31,979 bases of DNA from NCBI GenBank assembly GCA_900547965.1, contig URJE01000008.1, positions 1 through 31,979 on the forward strand. The letters are read 5' to 3'. Below are positions 22,609 to 31,570 of the stretch, one piece after another (position 1 is the stretch's first letter; every line of letters starts with the position of its first letter). Source of the stretch: an uncultured Eggerthella sp. (GTDB taxonomy: Bacteria; Actinomycetota; Coriobacteriia; Coriobacteriales; Eggerthellaceae). The notes under the pieces were generated by a model. The model saw only the letters and a program-made list of their open reading frames with translations, ran no database searches and was not told the DNA's origin. The position numbers and the translations under genes were made by a program.

Positions 22609-23886
22609 TTATCGACCCTTTGCCATCTTTGCGGCGATTTCCTCAGGGGAAAGCTGAGTTTCCTCGAAGATGGTGTCGGAATCCAGGCCGAATGCAGTGT
22701 GTAGGCAGCGCACCGCTGCATCTACCTGGCTGCCTTCAACCACGATGGAAATACGGATGGGGCTGGTGGAGATCATCAGAATGTTGATGTGATTTTCAGC
22801 CAACGCGCCAAATGCCTTAGCGGCAACACCGGGAGCAGACTTCATACCCGTACCTACCAGGGAAACCTTGGCAATATTCTCGTCCATCAAAGCGGTGGCG
22901 CCGAACTTCTTAACCAGGGTATCAACCGCTTCCAGTGCCTGCTCTTTCTGAGAACCAGGGAAGGTGAAGGAAATGTTCGCCTTGCCATCGTTCGTGGTGT
23001 TCTGGATGATCATGTCAACCGAAACATTGTTGCCCGCAAGGATAGAGAACAGCTGAGCGGCCATACCTACTTCATCGGGAAGGCCGCGAAGCGTGATCTT
23101 CATTTCGGACGTATCGTGTGCAATGCCGGAAATTACTGCCTGTTCCATGGAAGGAACAACCTCCTCGATAAGCGTTCCCTCTGCATCAGAGAAAGCAGAG
23201 CGGGAATGGATTACAACATGGTATTTACGAGCGAATTCAACTGCGCGCGACTGTAGAACACCAGCACCGCCGCTGGAAAGCTCAAGCATATCGTCGTACG
23301 AAATGCGGTTGAGCTTCTTAGCGCGTGGGCATACACGCGGGTCGGCCGTGTAAATGCCTTCTACGTCGGAATAGATCTCGCACACATCGGCACCAATGCC
23401 ACACGCAAGGGCAACTGCCGTGGTGTCAGAACCGCCACGACCAAGCGTGGTGATATCGCCATCGGTGGAAATGCCCTGGAAGCCAGCAACGACCACGATT
23501 GCGCCCGTATCAAGAGCACCGCGGATTCGATCAGCATTAATGTCTTCGATTTTTGCGCTTGAGAAAACATCGTCGGTAGTAATGCCAGCCTGCCATCCGG
23601 TAAAGCTGATTGAGTTGTAGCCCAGTGCCTGAATAGCCATGGCCAAAAGCGACATGCTTACCTGCTCACCTGTGGAGAGCAACATATCCATTTCGCGTTT
23701 GGAGGGATGATCGTTCAATGCAGCAGCAAGACCAACCAGTTCGTCGGTGGTTTTGCCCATTGCAGAAACTACGGCAACAACGTCGTTGCCTTCCTGCTTC
23801 ATGGCAATAAGACGCTTTGCCACATTTTTGATTCGTTCTGGGGAGGCAACCGAAGTGCCGCCAAACTTTGAAACTATAAGTGCCAT
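22609..23886 (-). CDS. lysC: Aspartate kinase
   Basis: Phosphorylates aspartate, the first step towards lysine/diaminopimelate, threonine and methionine. About 425 residues from the ATG at 23884-23886 (MALIVSKFGGTS), with GAGGAAAG upstream; the open frame to 23934 begins before the likely transcription start. The kinase domain shows KFGGTSVAS (7-15), STGEQVSMSL, FTGWQAGITT, TLGRGGSDTTAVALA and DVEGIYTADPRV. Two C-terminal ACT domains (about 270-400) are present, so feedback inhibition by lysine and/or threonine is likely. An extended -10 lies at 23919-23927. asd, the next enzyme, is nearby but transcribed separately. Confidence 0.96.
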   Translation of the reverse strand: MALIVSKFGGTSVASPERIKNVAKRLIAMKQEGNDVVAVVSAMGKTTDELVGLAAALNDHPSKREMDMLLSTGEQVSMSLLAMAIQALGYNSISFTGWQAGITTDDVFSSAKIEDINADRIRGALDTGAIVVVAGFQGISTDGDITTLGRGGSDTTAVALACGIGADVCEIYSDVEGIYTADPRVCPRAKKLNRISYDDMLELSSGGAGVLQSRAVEFARKYHVVIHSRSAFSDAEGTLIEEVVPSMEQAVISGIAHDTSEMKITLRGLPDEVGMAAQLFSILAGNNVSVDMIIQNTTNDGKANISFTFPGSQKEQALEAVDTLVKKFGATALMDENIAKVSLVGTGMKSAPGVAAKAFGALAENHINILMISTSPIRISIVVEGSQVDAAVRCLHTAFGLDSDTIFEETQLSPEEIAAKMAKGR

Positions 23887-23918
23887 CGTCTTCTTTCCTC
23901 GTATGGGATAACTCTTAT

Positions 23919-23927
23919 ATATTACCA
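23919..23927 (-). promoter_or_regulatory. Extended -10 promoter for lysC
   Basis: The minus strand reads TGGTAATAT: TGn followed by TAATAT, 32 bp before the lysC ATG. No consensus -35 is seen at the right spacing. It supports the internal ATG at 23886 as the start. Confidence 0.45.
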
Positions 23928-24157
23928 AAAGCACCTAGCGGGAAACCCTGTCACAAACGATAAGAAGCAAACAGGAAACAAACGGCATGCGTGTTCGGGA
24001 AGCGGCGCACGATGCCCCATTACTAGTTCAATTCGCTTTGAACCGAAGTATCCAAAAGCAGATTCTGAACAAACATTACGATTGTGAAGAATAAGGCGGA
24101 ACGATTCAGTGATCGGGCAAGGCTCCAAGCGAAACAAACGCCGCACCCAGAATGCAC

Positions 24158-24191
24158 AGGCCCTTCGATTCATCCGCGAACCGAAGGGCCT
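24158..24191 (-). terminator. Hairpin after the DUF47 gene (no T-run)
   Basis: AGGCCCTTCG (24158-24167) pairs with CGAAGGGCCT (24182-24191) around a 14-nt loop, 33 bp past the DUF47 stop. No T-run follows on either strand, so it may be an mRNA-stabilising hairpin or a weak terminator. Confidence 0.45.
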
Positions 24192-24223
24192 TGCCTAAAT
24201 GCTCATAAGTATTGAGTTGAATC

Positions 24224-24871
24224 CTAGGCGTACTTCACCATGATCATGCTCATCTTGTTGGCAACCGCTTCACACTGGTCGACGCAATCTTCCATTGCCT
24301 CGAACAGGCGCGTCCATACCGATACGCGCAGCGGATTGTCGCATTCCTTGACGTACAGCTCGCGAATGATATTCAGGAACAGCGCATCCACTTCGTCTTC
24401 GATGTCGTTCACGCGCACCAGCAAGGAATTAAGCTTCTCTGATGCCTTCTTGCAGTTACGGAAGTCAACCATAGCTTCACTCAGCGCTTCACAAGCACGA
24501 ACGATGAGCTTCGAGAACTTTTTTGCATCTTCGTGCATGAAGTGAACATCGAACATATAGAAATTCTGAATGACCTCTTCGGTCATATCGATGATCTCGT
24601 CGAGGCTTTCCGTCATGGCAATGATATCTTCGCGGTCGAGCGGCGTCACGAAATCGGGAAGCAGCGCTTCGAATACGCTATGGCATACGCCGTCAGCTTC
24701 GCGTTCGATAGCATGAGCGCGAGGTAGCTCCTTTTCGAGTTCTGCCGCAGACTCGAAGTCATGCACGATTTCCTTTAGCAGCTTCGCTTCTTTAACGCAT
24801 AAAGCCGCCTGGGCCTCAAATGCATCGTAATAATCGAACTTCTTCTTTTTCTTCTTACCGATTCCGGCCAT
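24224..24871 (-). CDS. DUF47 / PhoU-like phosphate transport accessory protein
   Basis: About 215 residues from the ATG at 24869-24871, with GGAGGGG upstream; the longer frame to 24946 crosses a hairpin and is not family-like. The N-terminus has a run of lysines (KKKKKK), then an all-helical PhoU-like fold rich in Glu/Asp, including HAIEREADGVCHSVFEALLPDFVTPLDREDI and the later DIEDEVDALFLNIIRELY, typical of DUF47. Such proteins normally sit beside the low-affinity phosphate permease Pit and modulate it. No pit gene lies in this window, so its partner is elsewhere or absent. It is downstream of the hydrolase gene by 84 bp with a hairpin between them. Confidence 0.88.
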   Translation of the reverse strand: MAGIGKKKKKKFDYYDAFEAQAALCVKEAKLLKEIVHDFESAAELEKELPRAHAIEREADGVCHSVFEALLPDFVTPLDREDIIAMTESLDEIIDMTEEVIQNFYMFDVHFMHEDAKKFSKLIVRACEALSEAMVDFRNCKKASEKLNSLLVRVNDIEDEVDALFLNIIRELYVKECDNPLRVSVWTRLFEAMEDCVDQCEAVANKMSMIMVKYA

Positions 24872-24889
24872 GACCCCTCCAAGGTCCAA

Positions 24890-24909
24890 TGCCGCGGATT
24901 GCCGCGGCA
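24890..24909 (-). terminator. Short G+C hairpin between hydrolase and DUF47 genes
   Basis: TGCCGCGG (24890-24897) and CCGCGGCA (24902-24909) form a perfect 8-bp stem with a 4-nt loop, 46 bp past the hydrolase stop and about 19 bp before the DUF47 start. The following minus-strand sequence (TTGGACC) has no real T-run, so termination is doubtful and a leader hairpin is possible. Confidence 0.4.
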
Positions 24910-24955
24910 GTCCCGTCCGCTCTATGCGTATGCACTTACAAAGCACAGCGCAAGT

Positions 24956-25636
24956 TTAACAGTAGTAGGCAAACACGCGCCTCTGCTCGTCGCCAATTGT
25001 TGTCAAAGAGTTATGACCCGTCAGAACCAGCGTTTCATCAGGCAGCTGAGAAAGCTTGCGCAACGATGCGCGCATCTGCTTAGCATTACCGCCCGGGAAA
25101 TCGGTTCGACCGATAGAAGCGCAGAACAACGTGTCTCCCGCAATAAGAACATTAGCGTCATCAAGATACTTGCCCGAATCTGATCCAAGGAAGAGGCAGA
25201 TTCCGCCCGGCGTATGGCCAGGCGTGGCAATAACACGCCATACCATATTGCCCAGGCGCAGCTTATCGCCGTCCTTCAAAAGATGATCAACCTTACATGA
25301 CTTGGTGGGAGGGAACTCCCCTGCTGGCTGATTCTCGATAACGGGAGCGTCGATTGCCGAAGCGTATACAGGAGCGTTCGTCATAGCCTTCAAATCGGCA
25401 AGGGCGCTGGTATGGTCGGCGTGATGGTGCGTTACCACGATGGCGTCAAGCTTTTTACCGCCCAATGCCTTAACTATGGCAGAAGCGTTGTCGGACGGAT
25501 CTACCACGAAGGTGGTTGTGTCGTCGGAAATAATGAAAGTGTTGTTTTCAATGGGGCCCAGCACCAAATACTTGATATCAACGGCGGCGCCCGTTACACG
25601 GAACGTACGTCCGTCCCTTTTTACTGAAAGCTTCAT
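24956..25636 (-). CDS. Metallo-beta-lactamase-fold hydrolase (glyoxalase II-like)
   Basis: About 226 residues, cytoplasmic, predicted zinc-dependent thioester or related hydrolase. The metal-binding THHHADH motif is at residues 69-75; later ATPGHTPGGICLFL, IAGDTLF and LTGHNS supply the remaining ligands. The short length lacks the C-terminal glutathione-binding helices of true glyoxalase II, so the substrate is unknown. The ATG at 25634-25636 has AAAGG eight bases upstream; the TTG two codons earlier is too close to it. It follows rel by 25 bp. Genes of this family often follow rel in Gram-positive bacteria, but no functional link is shown here. Confidence 0.9.
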   Translation of the reverse strand: MKLSVKRDGRTFRVTGAAVDIKYLVLGPIENNTFIISDDTTTFVVDPSDNASAIVKALGGKKLDAIVVTHHHADHTSALADLKAMTNAPVYASAIDAPVIENQPAGEFPPTKSCKVDHLLKDGDKLRLGNMVWRVIATPGHTPGGICLFLGSDSGKYLDDANVLIAGDTLFCASIGRTDFPGGNAKQMRASLRKLSQLPDETLVLTGHNSLTTIGDEQRRVFAYYC

Positions 25637-25661
25637 TGTCAAAACCTTTCTAGAACAGTTA

Positions 25662-27998
25662 TTACTTGGAAGAGGCTGTGCCAGGCATCATGCGATGGGC
25701 ATCAAACACGCCATCCACCGAACGAAGCTTCGAAAGGATGCGCTCGATAACCGCCGTATCGGAAACCTGGAACAAGAAACGCATTTCAACCATACCGTCG
25801 CGATGCGTATTCGTATTGACAGAAAGAACGTTGGCACCGTGTTCGGACAGCACTGAGGCAACGTCCATAAGGAGATTCAAGCGATCAAGCGCTTCGACGA
25901 AAATCTGCACATTGAACGAAGTGTCGCCCGAGGGGCCGTCTTCCTCCCAGAACACTTCGATGATGCGCTCGGGATGCTGTTTGAGTGCAGCAGCGTTGGG
26001 GCAATCGTCACGATGAACCGAAACACCGCGACCGCGGGTAACAAAGCCCACGATCTTATCGCCGGGAACAGGGTTGCAGCAACGGGAAAGACGCACCAGA
26101 ACATCGTCGATGCCACGAACCACCACACCGTTCGAAGAGTGGGTTTCGTGTTTCTTCGGACGCCTAACGCTCGTAAGCATAGGCGGCATCTTGCCCGTAG
26201 ACGAAGCCGATGCCCCCATAAGGGGCTTTGAAGCATCTTCGGTGCCGTTGTCTACCAGCAGCTTCAGCATGCGGTTGGCCACATGCATCGGCGCTTCCTT
26301 ACCAGTACCGATGTTCACCAGCATGTCGTCGGCACCTTTGTAGCCCATAGCTTCGGCGACTTCGCGCATTGCGCGCATGCTTTGAGCGCTTGAAATGCCG
26401 AAGCCATGCTTGCGCATTTCACGCATAAGGATGTCGCGGCCTTCTTGCGAGTCATCGGAACGACTGATCTTGGCAAAGAAGGAACGGATCTTCGAACGCG
26501 CAGAAGGCGTTTTCACGATGTTCAGCCAGTCGCGAGAAGGCGTAGCGCTTTTCTGAGTGAGGATTTCCACGCGGTCGCCCATCTGCAGCTTATAGGAAAG
26601 CGGCACGATGGAGCCGTTGACCTTTGCGCCAACGCAGTGGTAACCCACTTCCGTATGAATGGCGAAAGCGAAATCGACCGGAGTTGAACCAAAGCGCAAA
26701 CCCATAGCCTTGCCCTTTGGCGTGAAGACGTACACCTCTTTCGGGTCGAGGTCGGTCTTGAGCGACTTCAGGAATTCGCGCGAGTCTTTGGTTTCGTCTT
26801 GCCAGTCAACCATTTCACGCAACCAGGCAATCTGCTTATCGAACGCCGATTCAGCACCCTTGCCGCCCTTTTCCTTGTAGCGCCAGTGCGCGGCAACACC
26901 GTATTCACTCATGCGGTGCATTTCCTCGGTGCGAATCTGCACTTCAAGGGGCCTACCAGCCGGACCGATAACCGTGGTGTGCAAACTCTGGTACATGTTG
27001 AACTTCGGCATGGCAATGTAGTCTTTGAAGCGCCCTGGCATCGGGTGCCACAAACTGTGCACCGCGCCCAACGCCGAATAACAGTCTTTCACCGATGTGG
27101 TGATGATGCGCACGGCAATAAGGTCGTAGATCTCGGAAAAGCCCTTGCCCTTCTTCGACATCTTTTGATAGATGGAATACAGGTGCTTTGGGCGTCCCAT
27201 GATCTGAGACCCCACGCCGATCTTGTCCATTTCGCCATGAAGAATGGAAATAACCTTTTCCAGATACTCCTCGCGTTCGCGGCGCGTTTCGGCGACCATG
27301 CGAGAAACCTGCTTGAACTTAGCGGGCTCCAAATAGAAGAATGCCAGGTCTTCCAATTCCCATTTGATGGAGCTGATACCCAAACGATGCGCAATGGGGG
27401 CATAGATTTCCAGCGTTTCGCGCGCCTTGAAAATACGCCTGTCTTCGCGAAGGGCTGAAAGCGTGCGCATATTATGCAAGCGGTCGGCGAGCTTGATAAC
27501 GATGACGCGGATGTCTTTGCTCATGGCAACGAGCATCTTGCGGAACGTTTCAGCCTGCTCGTCGGAAAGCGTTTCCACCTCGATCTTGGTGATCTTGGTT
27601 ACGCCATCGACCAATTCGGCAACCGAATCGCCGAACATATCCGCCACCTGCTGCTTGGTGGCAACGGTGTCTTCCACCGTGTCGTGCAGCAGAGCAGCAA
27701 TAAGCGTTTCAACATCCATGTGAAGGTCGGCCAAAATAATGGCAACCTCTACGGGATGGATTACGAATGCTTCGCCCGATTTACGCTTCTGGCCAGCATG
27801 CATTTCCTCGGCAAAGCGGAAGGCCTTTTCCAGCAGCGCCAGTTCGTCTTTGTCCAAATACGTAGAGGCCAAGCCCTCGAGCGCCTTGAAGCGTTCGTTC
27901 GGGTCGGAGCCAACTGGCGCCGAGGTAGCAGATTTGATGGTTGGGTCAACAGACGAAGCCACTAATCCAACCGGATGAAGTTCGTTGGCATCTGACAT
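25662..27998 (-). CDS. rel: Bifunctional (p)ppGpp synthetase/hydrolase
   Basis: Makes and degrades the alarmone (p)ppGpp in the stringent response. About 778 residues from the ATG at 27996-27998 (MSDANELHP). Domains: HD hydrolase with HPVEVA at 81-86, HD at 105-106 and KLADRLHNMRTL; synthetase with GRFKDYIAMPKFNMYQSLHTTV and VQIRTEEMHRMSEYGVAAHWRYK; TGS (VYVFTPKGKAMGLR...); a helical and Cys-containing region (RCCNPVPGDKIVGF, RGRGVSVHRDDCP); and a C-terminal ACT domain. The RFKD motif (323-326) is the form found in bifunctional Rel/SpoT, in contrast to EFDD of monofunctional RelA. Its AGGAGG lies in the last codons of the upstream recJ-recQ gene, two bases separating stop and start, so translation is probably coupled. 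Confidence 0.96.
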   Translation of the reverse strand: MSDANELHPVGLVASSVDPTIKSATSAPVGSDPNERFKALEGLASTYLDKDELALLEKAFRFAEEMHAGQKRKSGEAFVIHPVEVAIILADLHMDVETLIAALLHDTVEDTVATKQQVADMFGDSVAELVDGVTKITKIEVETLSDEQAETFRKMLVAMSKDIRVIVIKLADRLHNMRTLSALREDRRIFKARETLEIYAPIAHRLGISSIKWELEDLAFFYLEPAKFKQVSRMVAETRREREEYLEKVISILHGEMDKIGVGSQIMGRPKHLYSIYQKMSKKGKGFSEIYDLIAVRIITTSVKDCYSALGAVHSLWHPMPGRFKDYIAMPKFNMYQSLHTTVIGPAGRPLEVQIRTEEMHRMSEYGVAAHWRYKEKGGKGAESAFDKQIAWLREMVDWQDETKDSREFLKSLKTDLDPKEVYVFTPKGKAMGLRFGSTPVDFAFAIHTEVGYHCVGAKVNGSIVPLSYKLQMGDRVEILTQKSATPSRDWLNIVKTPSARSKIRSFFAKISRSDDSQEGRDILMREMRKHGFGISSAQSMRAMREVAEAMGYKGADDMLVNIGTGKEAPMHVANRMLKLLVDNGTEDASKPLMGASASSTGKMPPMLTSVRRPKKHETHSSNGVVVRGIDDVLVRLSRCCNPVPGDKIVGFVTRGRGVSVHRDDCPNAAALKQHPERIIEVFWEEDGPSGDTSFNVQIFVEALDRLNLLMDVASVLSEHGANVLSVNTNTHRDGMVEMRFLFQVSDTAVIERILSKLRSVDGVFDAHRMMPGTASSK

Positions 27999-28000
27999 GG

Positions 28001-31000
28001 CTATCGTTCCTCCTGGGGGTTCGTAGTGGGAAGCAAAGGGCGCCTTATGCGGCTCTGCAGTTCTTCCGCAGAGCTGGAAAGCACCCAATCCTTGAAGGTC
28101 GCAAACGATTCGCGCTCGTCCATGCCTTCGCGATAGCGCACGCTATCGTCCAGTTCAACCTTACCTTTATAGTCTACGACATTGATGGTTCGTTCTTTAC
28201 CCGAAACCCCTGCGCAACCTTGAGTTTTGACAAGTCCCAATTCTTCGAACACCGAAATGCCGCATTCTACCTGAGAAGCGGTAATAACGGCGCCCAGCAA
28301 ACGGGAGGAACTCTTCGCCGCACCTTCCGCGTCGAGGGCAAAAAAGCCTTGCCCGTGCTGACGCTGGAGAGTGCGAAGCCCTCGATATATTTGCGCCATT
28401 CCGTCATGGGTAGGAGCAGCATCGTCCAAGATACCAGCGTTGAGCTGCGCATCGCCCCTACCGAACAGCAAATGGATCTGCGCTGGTTGGCCGTCGCGAC
28501 CCGCACGACCCGCCATCTGGTTGAACTCGACCTCGCTAAAAGGCAGATGGTACAGCACCACGTGACGAACGCCCGGGATATCAACTCCTTCGCCAAAGGC
28601 AGAAGTTGCCACCAGCACCTGCAAGCCACCTTCACGGAACAACGATTCAACACGTTCGCGCTCGGAGCGAGAAAGACCAGCGTTATAAAAGCCGATCAAC
28701 GAGGCGATATGGGGCTCCTGCTTGCGAAGGCTTCGGGTTAGCGCAATGGTTTCCATGCGTGAATTAACGTAGATCAGAGTTTTTTCGCCCTGCGCTACCA
28801 GGTTAACCAAATAGCGCTCACGCTTCTTCATATTGCGCTGATCGACCACTTCGAGGTTGGCACGCTCGTGCTTATCCACCACCACGCATTCGGGCGATAT
28901 ACGGAATGCTTCGCAAATGCACTGTTCCACTTCGCTGTTTGCTGTTGCGGTAACTGCAAGCACCTGGGGTGATCCCAATGCTGCAATAGATTCGCCCAAA
29001 CGAGCATAGAAGGGACGGAAGCCCGCCTTCGAGGTTCCCACATGATGAGCTTCGTCGATTACCGCAAAGCAAATAGACCCAGTAGCGGCAAAATCAGCCG
29101 CATGGAACGCCAGGTATTCGGGCGTGGTGAGCACGATGTCGACTTCACGAGCAGCGAGACCTGCCATAACTGCGGCACGCTCTTCCGGCGTAGAAGCGCC
29201 CGTAAGTACTTCAGACCGGATGCCAAACGAACCGAGCGTTCTGTCCAGATGGAACGACTGGTCGGCAACAAGAGCACGCAGAGGGTACACAAACAAGCTT
29301 GCTTTACCATGAGCAAGGGCCTGCTCAACGGCATGGATATGGAAAATGAGCGATTTGCCGCGCCCCGTTCCCATGATGGCTAAAGCAGAATTGCCTGCAT
29401 CAAGAACATCCAAGGTGCGCTGCTGGGAATCGTGCAGCTGGGCTTCGCCCAAGAACGCACCTACCAATGCGGCGCGAAAACCCGCAGGGTCGGCCTTGGC
29501 GTATTCCTGCCACATAAGACGATCGGATTCCGGAGCGATAAGGCTAGTTGCATCTTCGCCTTGGTCTTCATCTTCTTCAGCGGCAACCAAACCTGAAACG
29601 AATTCCTTGTCTTCGCCCAAGCACGTTTCAAGCGCGCTGCAGGGCGTAAGGGGTTTGAGCGAAGAAATAACGGCCTTGACCGAACGGCGCCCGCGCCAGC
29701 TGTCTATCTGCAACTCAAACACCGCGTCGAGCGCACATCCGCACCCCAGCAGCCCCGAGATGTCGGGGCAATGGAACATGATGCTGGAAAGAGAGTTCAC
29801 CCCGTCGGTAAGCGTGCAGGAAAGATGCGTTTTATCGGCACCCACTGCCCTACCCCCGGAAATAACCACGCCATGCGCCAGGAAATGAGGGCTGGGGTTT
29901 TCCTGCCCAAACGGAGCGAGCAAATCGAGCTTTGCCACGTTTTCCAGCGTAAGCTCGGAAAGATCCAAGCTGGCGTCCACTTCAATGCGGGGAATGAATT
30001 CTTCGGGCGGAAGCTTGTCCATGTAGGCACACAAGCGCTCCGAGAACTCGGGGAGCTTAGAAGCGGGCAACGTAACACCCACAGCAGCGTGGTGTCCGCC
30101 GAAGCGTGTAAGGATGTCCTGACACGAGGAAACCGCCTCGAACAGGTTAACGTCACCAACGCTACGGCCAGAACCGTGGGCTTCGTCCCCTTCGATGGTG
30201 AACAAAATGGAGGGAGCACCATAACGGTTGGTAAGGCGCGAGGCAACAATGCCTTTAACGCCCTCATGCCAGCCCTCGCCAGCAACCACCAAGGCACGCT
30301 GGCCTTTGAAGATGCGTTCTGCCTGCTCGGAAGCAACTTCAGCAAGCTCCGCCTCGATGGTGCGACGCTGGGTGTTCACGTTTTCCAACTCGGCAGAAAG
30401 GTGACACGCTTCAGCGAAATCGTCGCACATCAGCAAATCGAGCGCCAACTGGGCATTGCCCATGCGCCCAGCCGCATTCAAGCGAGGAATGATAGTAAAG
30501 CTCAAGCTTGAAGAAGAAACGGGGTTATCGGCGAAACCCGATTCCCCCAAAAGCGCCGCAATGCAAGGGCGCGGGTTTTCGTTGATCATGCGCACGCCGG
30601 CACCCACCATGGCGCGATTCTGGCTGCGCATAGGCATGAGGTCGGCCACGGTGCCCAACGTTGCCAGGTCGATAAGCTCACGCCAAAGGTTGGGCTTGCC
30701 AAAACGCGAACCAACCGCCTGCACTACCTTCAACGCCACACCAGCGCCCGCAAGAATGGAACTGGGATTGTCGTCGCATTTAGGATCGACCACCGGCACG
30801 CCTTCGGGAACCAAATCGGCAGGCTCGTGATGGTCGGTAATGATCACATCGATACCACGCTCTTTGAGGATTTCCACTTCATTCTTGGCAGCTATGCCAT
30901 TATCTACCGTAACTACCAGGTTCGGATTGCAAGCAGACGCCCTGTCGATGGCGGCTTTCGAGAGGCCATAGCCCTCTTCGAAACGCAACGGGATGAACGG

Positions 31001-31330
31001 GGTAACGCGCGCGCCGCATTCACGCAGACCACGCGTCATGATGGTGGTGGCAGAAACGCCGTCAAGGTCGAAATCGCCAAACACCAAGATGTGCTCTTCA
31101 TTTTTGATGGCAGCCTCGATGCGATTCACCGCTGCTTCCATGTTTTCTATTTCATAAGGATTCGCCCAATCCCTTTCAAGCGAGGGATTCAGGAACTCCT
31201 GAGCCTTTTCAACCGTGTCGAACCCACGCGCCACCAACGTGGCGGCAATAAACTGCGGCAGATCCAATTCGGCTGCAAGGCGCGATGCCGCAGCCGAATT
31301 GGCCGCAGCAAGATTGATGCGCGCACTCAT
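28001..31330 (-). CDS. recJ: RecJ exonuclease fused to a RecQ-like helicase
   Basis: Single chain of about 1109 residues from the ATG at 31328-31330. The N-terminal half (about 1-560) is RecJ, the 5'-3' single-strand DNA exonuclease: motif I FGDFDLDGVSA with Asp86/88/90, VTVDNGIAA, DHH at 166-168, DHHA1 signature with FGGHHAAVGV, and an OB-like domain (LAPFGQENPSPHFLAHG). The C-terminal half (about 590-1109) is a superfamily 2 helicase: Walker A MGTGRGKS (653-660), DEAH at 759-762, TATA, and motif VI QMAGRAGRDG (938-947), closest to RecQ. An Ala/Asp/Glu-rich linker joins them. The 62-codon upstream extension lacks a ribosome site. The fusion would couple unwinding to degradation in recombination repair. 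Confidence 0.92.
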   Translation of the reverse strand: MSARINLAAANSAAASRLAAELDLPQFIAATLVARGFDTVEKAQEFLNPSLERDWANPYEIENMEAAVNRIEAAIKNEEHILVFGDFDLDGVSATTIMTRGLRECGARVTPFIPLRFEEGYGLSKAAIDRASACNPNLVVTVDNGIAAKNEVEILKERGIDVIITDHHEPADLVPEGVPVVDPKCDDNPSSILAGAGVALKVVQAVGSRFGKPNLWRELIDLATLGTVADLMPMRSQNRAMVGAGVRMINENPRPCIAALLGESGFADNPVSSSSLSFTIIPRLNAAGRMGNAQLALDLLMCDDFAEACHLSAELENVNTQRRTIEAELAEVASEQAERIFKGQRALVVAGEGWHEGVKGIVASRLTNRYGAPSILFTIEGDEAHGSGRSVGDVNLFEAVSSCQDILTRFGGHHAAVGVTLPASKLPEFSERLCAYMDKLPPEEFIPRIEVDASLDLSELTLENVAKLDLLAPFGQENPSPHFLAHGVVISGGRAVGADKTHLSCTLTDGVNSLSSIMFHCPDISGLLGCGCALDAVFELQIDSWRGRRSVKAVISSLKPLTPCSALETCLGEDKEFVSGLVAAEEDEDQGEDATSLIAPESDRLMWQEYAKADPAGFRAALVGAFLGEAQLHDSQQRTLDVLDAGNSALAIMGTGRGKSLIFHIHAVEQALAHGKASLFVYPLRALVADQSFHLDRTLGSFGIRSEVLTGASTPEERAAVMAGLAAREVDIVLTTPEYLAFHAADFAATGSICFAVIDEAHHVGTSKAGFRPFYARLGESIAALGSPQVLAVTATANSEVEQCICEAFRISPECVVVDKHERANLEVVDQRNMKKRERYLVNLVAQGEKTLIYVNSRMETIALTRSLRKQEPHIASLIGFYNAGLSRSERERVESLFREGGLQVLVATSAFGEGVDIPGVRHVVLYHLPFSEVEFNQMAGRAGRDGQPAQIHLLFGRGDAQLNAGILDDAAPTHDGMAQIYRGLRTLQRQHGQGFFALDAEGAAKSSSRLLGAVITASQVECGISVFEELGLVKTQGCAGVSGKERTINVVDYKGKVELDDSVRYREGMDERESFATFKDWVLSSSAEELQSRIRRPLLPTTNPQEER

Positions 31331-31570
31331 AACAATACCTACTAACTTTTTTCTTTCTCGAAAGGCATTGTATAAGAAAGGCGCGCCACCCATACAGGTA
31401 ACGCGCCGATGGTTCCAAGGCGTTGACGAAAGGGCGCCTTCACTGAGCGGTTTAGCTAAAGTAGCAACTACAACACCCACAGCAACCAACAAATCACTGC
31501 AGAAACGCAGCTGCATCAGCGCTTACCAAACGCTTGCGCCGCCTTCAAAAGTTTTGGTCAAAAACGGAAG
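31331..31570. other. Intergenic region upstream of recJ-recQ
   Basis: 240 bp. On the minus strand TTATACAAT (about 31368-31376) resembles a -10 for recJ-recQ, without a good -35. GGCGCG/CGCGCC (31380-31385 with 31402-31407) forms an inverted repeat just upstream of it, placed as an operator might be. No convincing terminator for the alcohol dehydrogenase gene was found. Confidence 0.35.

Larger units (their letters stand above)
23887..24223. other. 337-bp intergenic region between DUF47 gene and lysC
   Basis: Holds an extended -10 for lysC (23919-23927), a 6-bp stem GTTCAA/TTGAAC (24026-24043) and a 10-bp stem (24158-24191). The 83-codon frame on the minus strand here (23922-24173) has no family features or ribosome site. 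I looked for lysine-riboswitch and T-box hallmarks in the lysC leader direction and recognised none; the predicted leader is only about 25 nt. The rest is unexplained. Confidence 0.5.

Noticed and set aside
23922..24173. 83-codon minus-strand frame upstream of lysC
   Set aside because: No ribosome site, no family features, and it overlaps the lysC promoter region.
23887..24223. Lysine riboswitch upstream of lysC
   Set aside because: The likely leader is only about 25 nt and none of the conserved L-box elements was recognised in the region.
31331..31516. 62-codon N-terminal extension of RecJ-RecQ
   Set aside because: No ribosome site, sequence unlike RecJ, and it covers the likely promoter and an inverted repeat.
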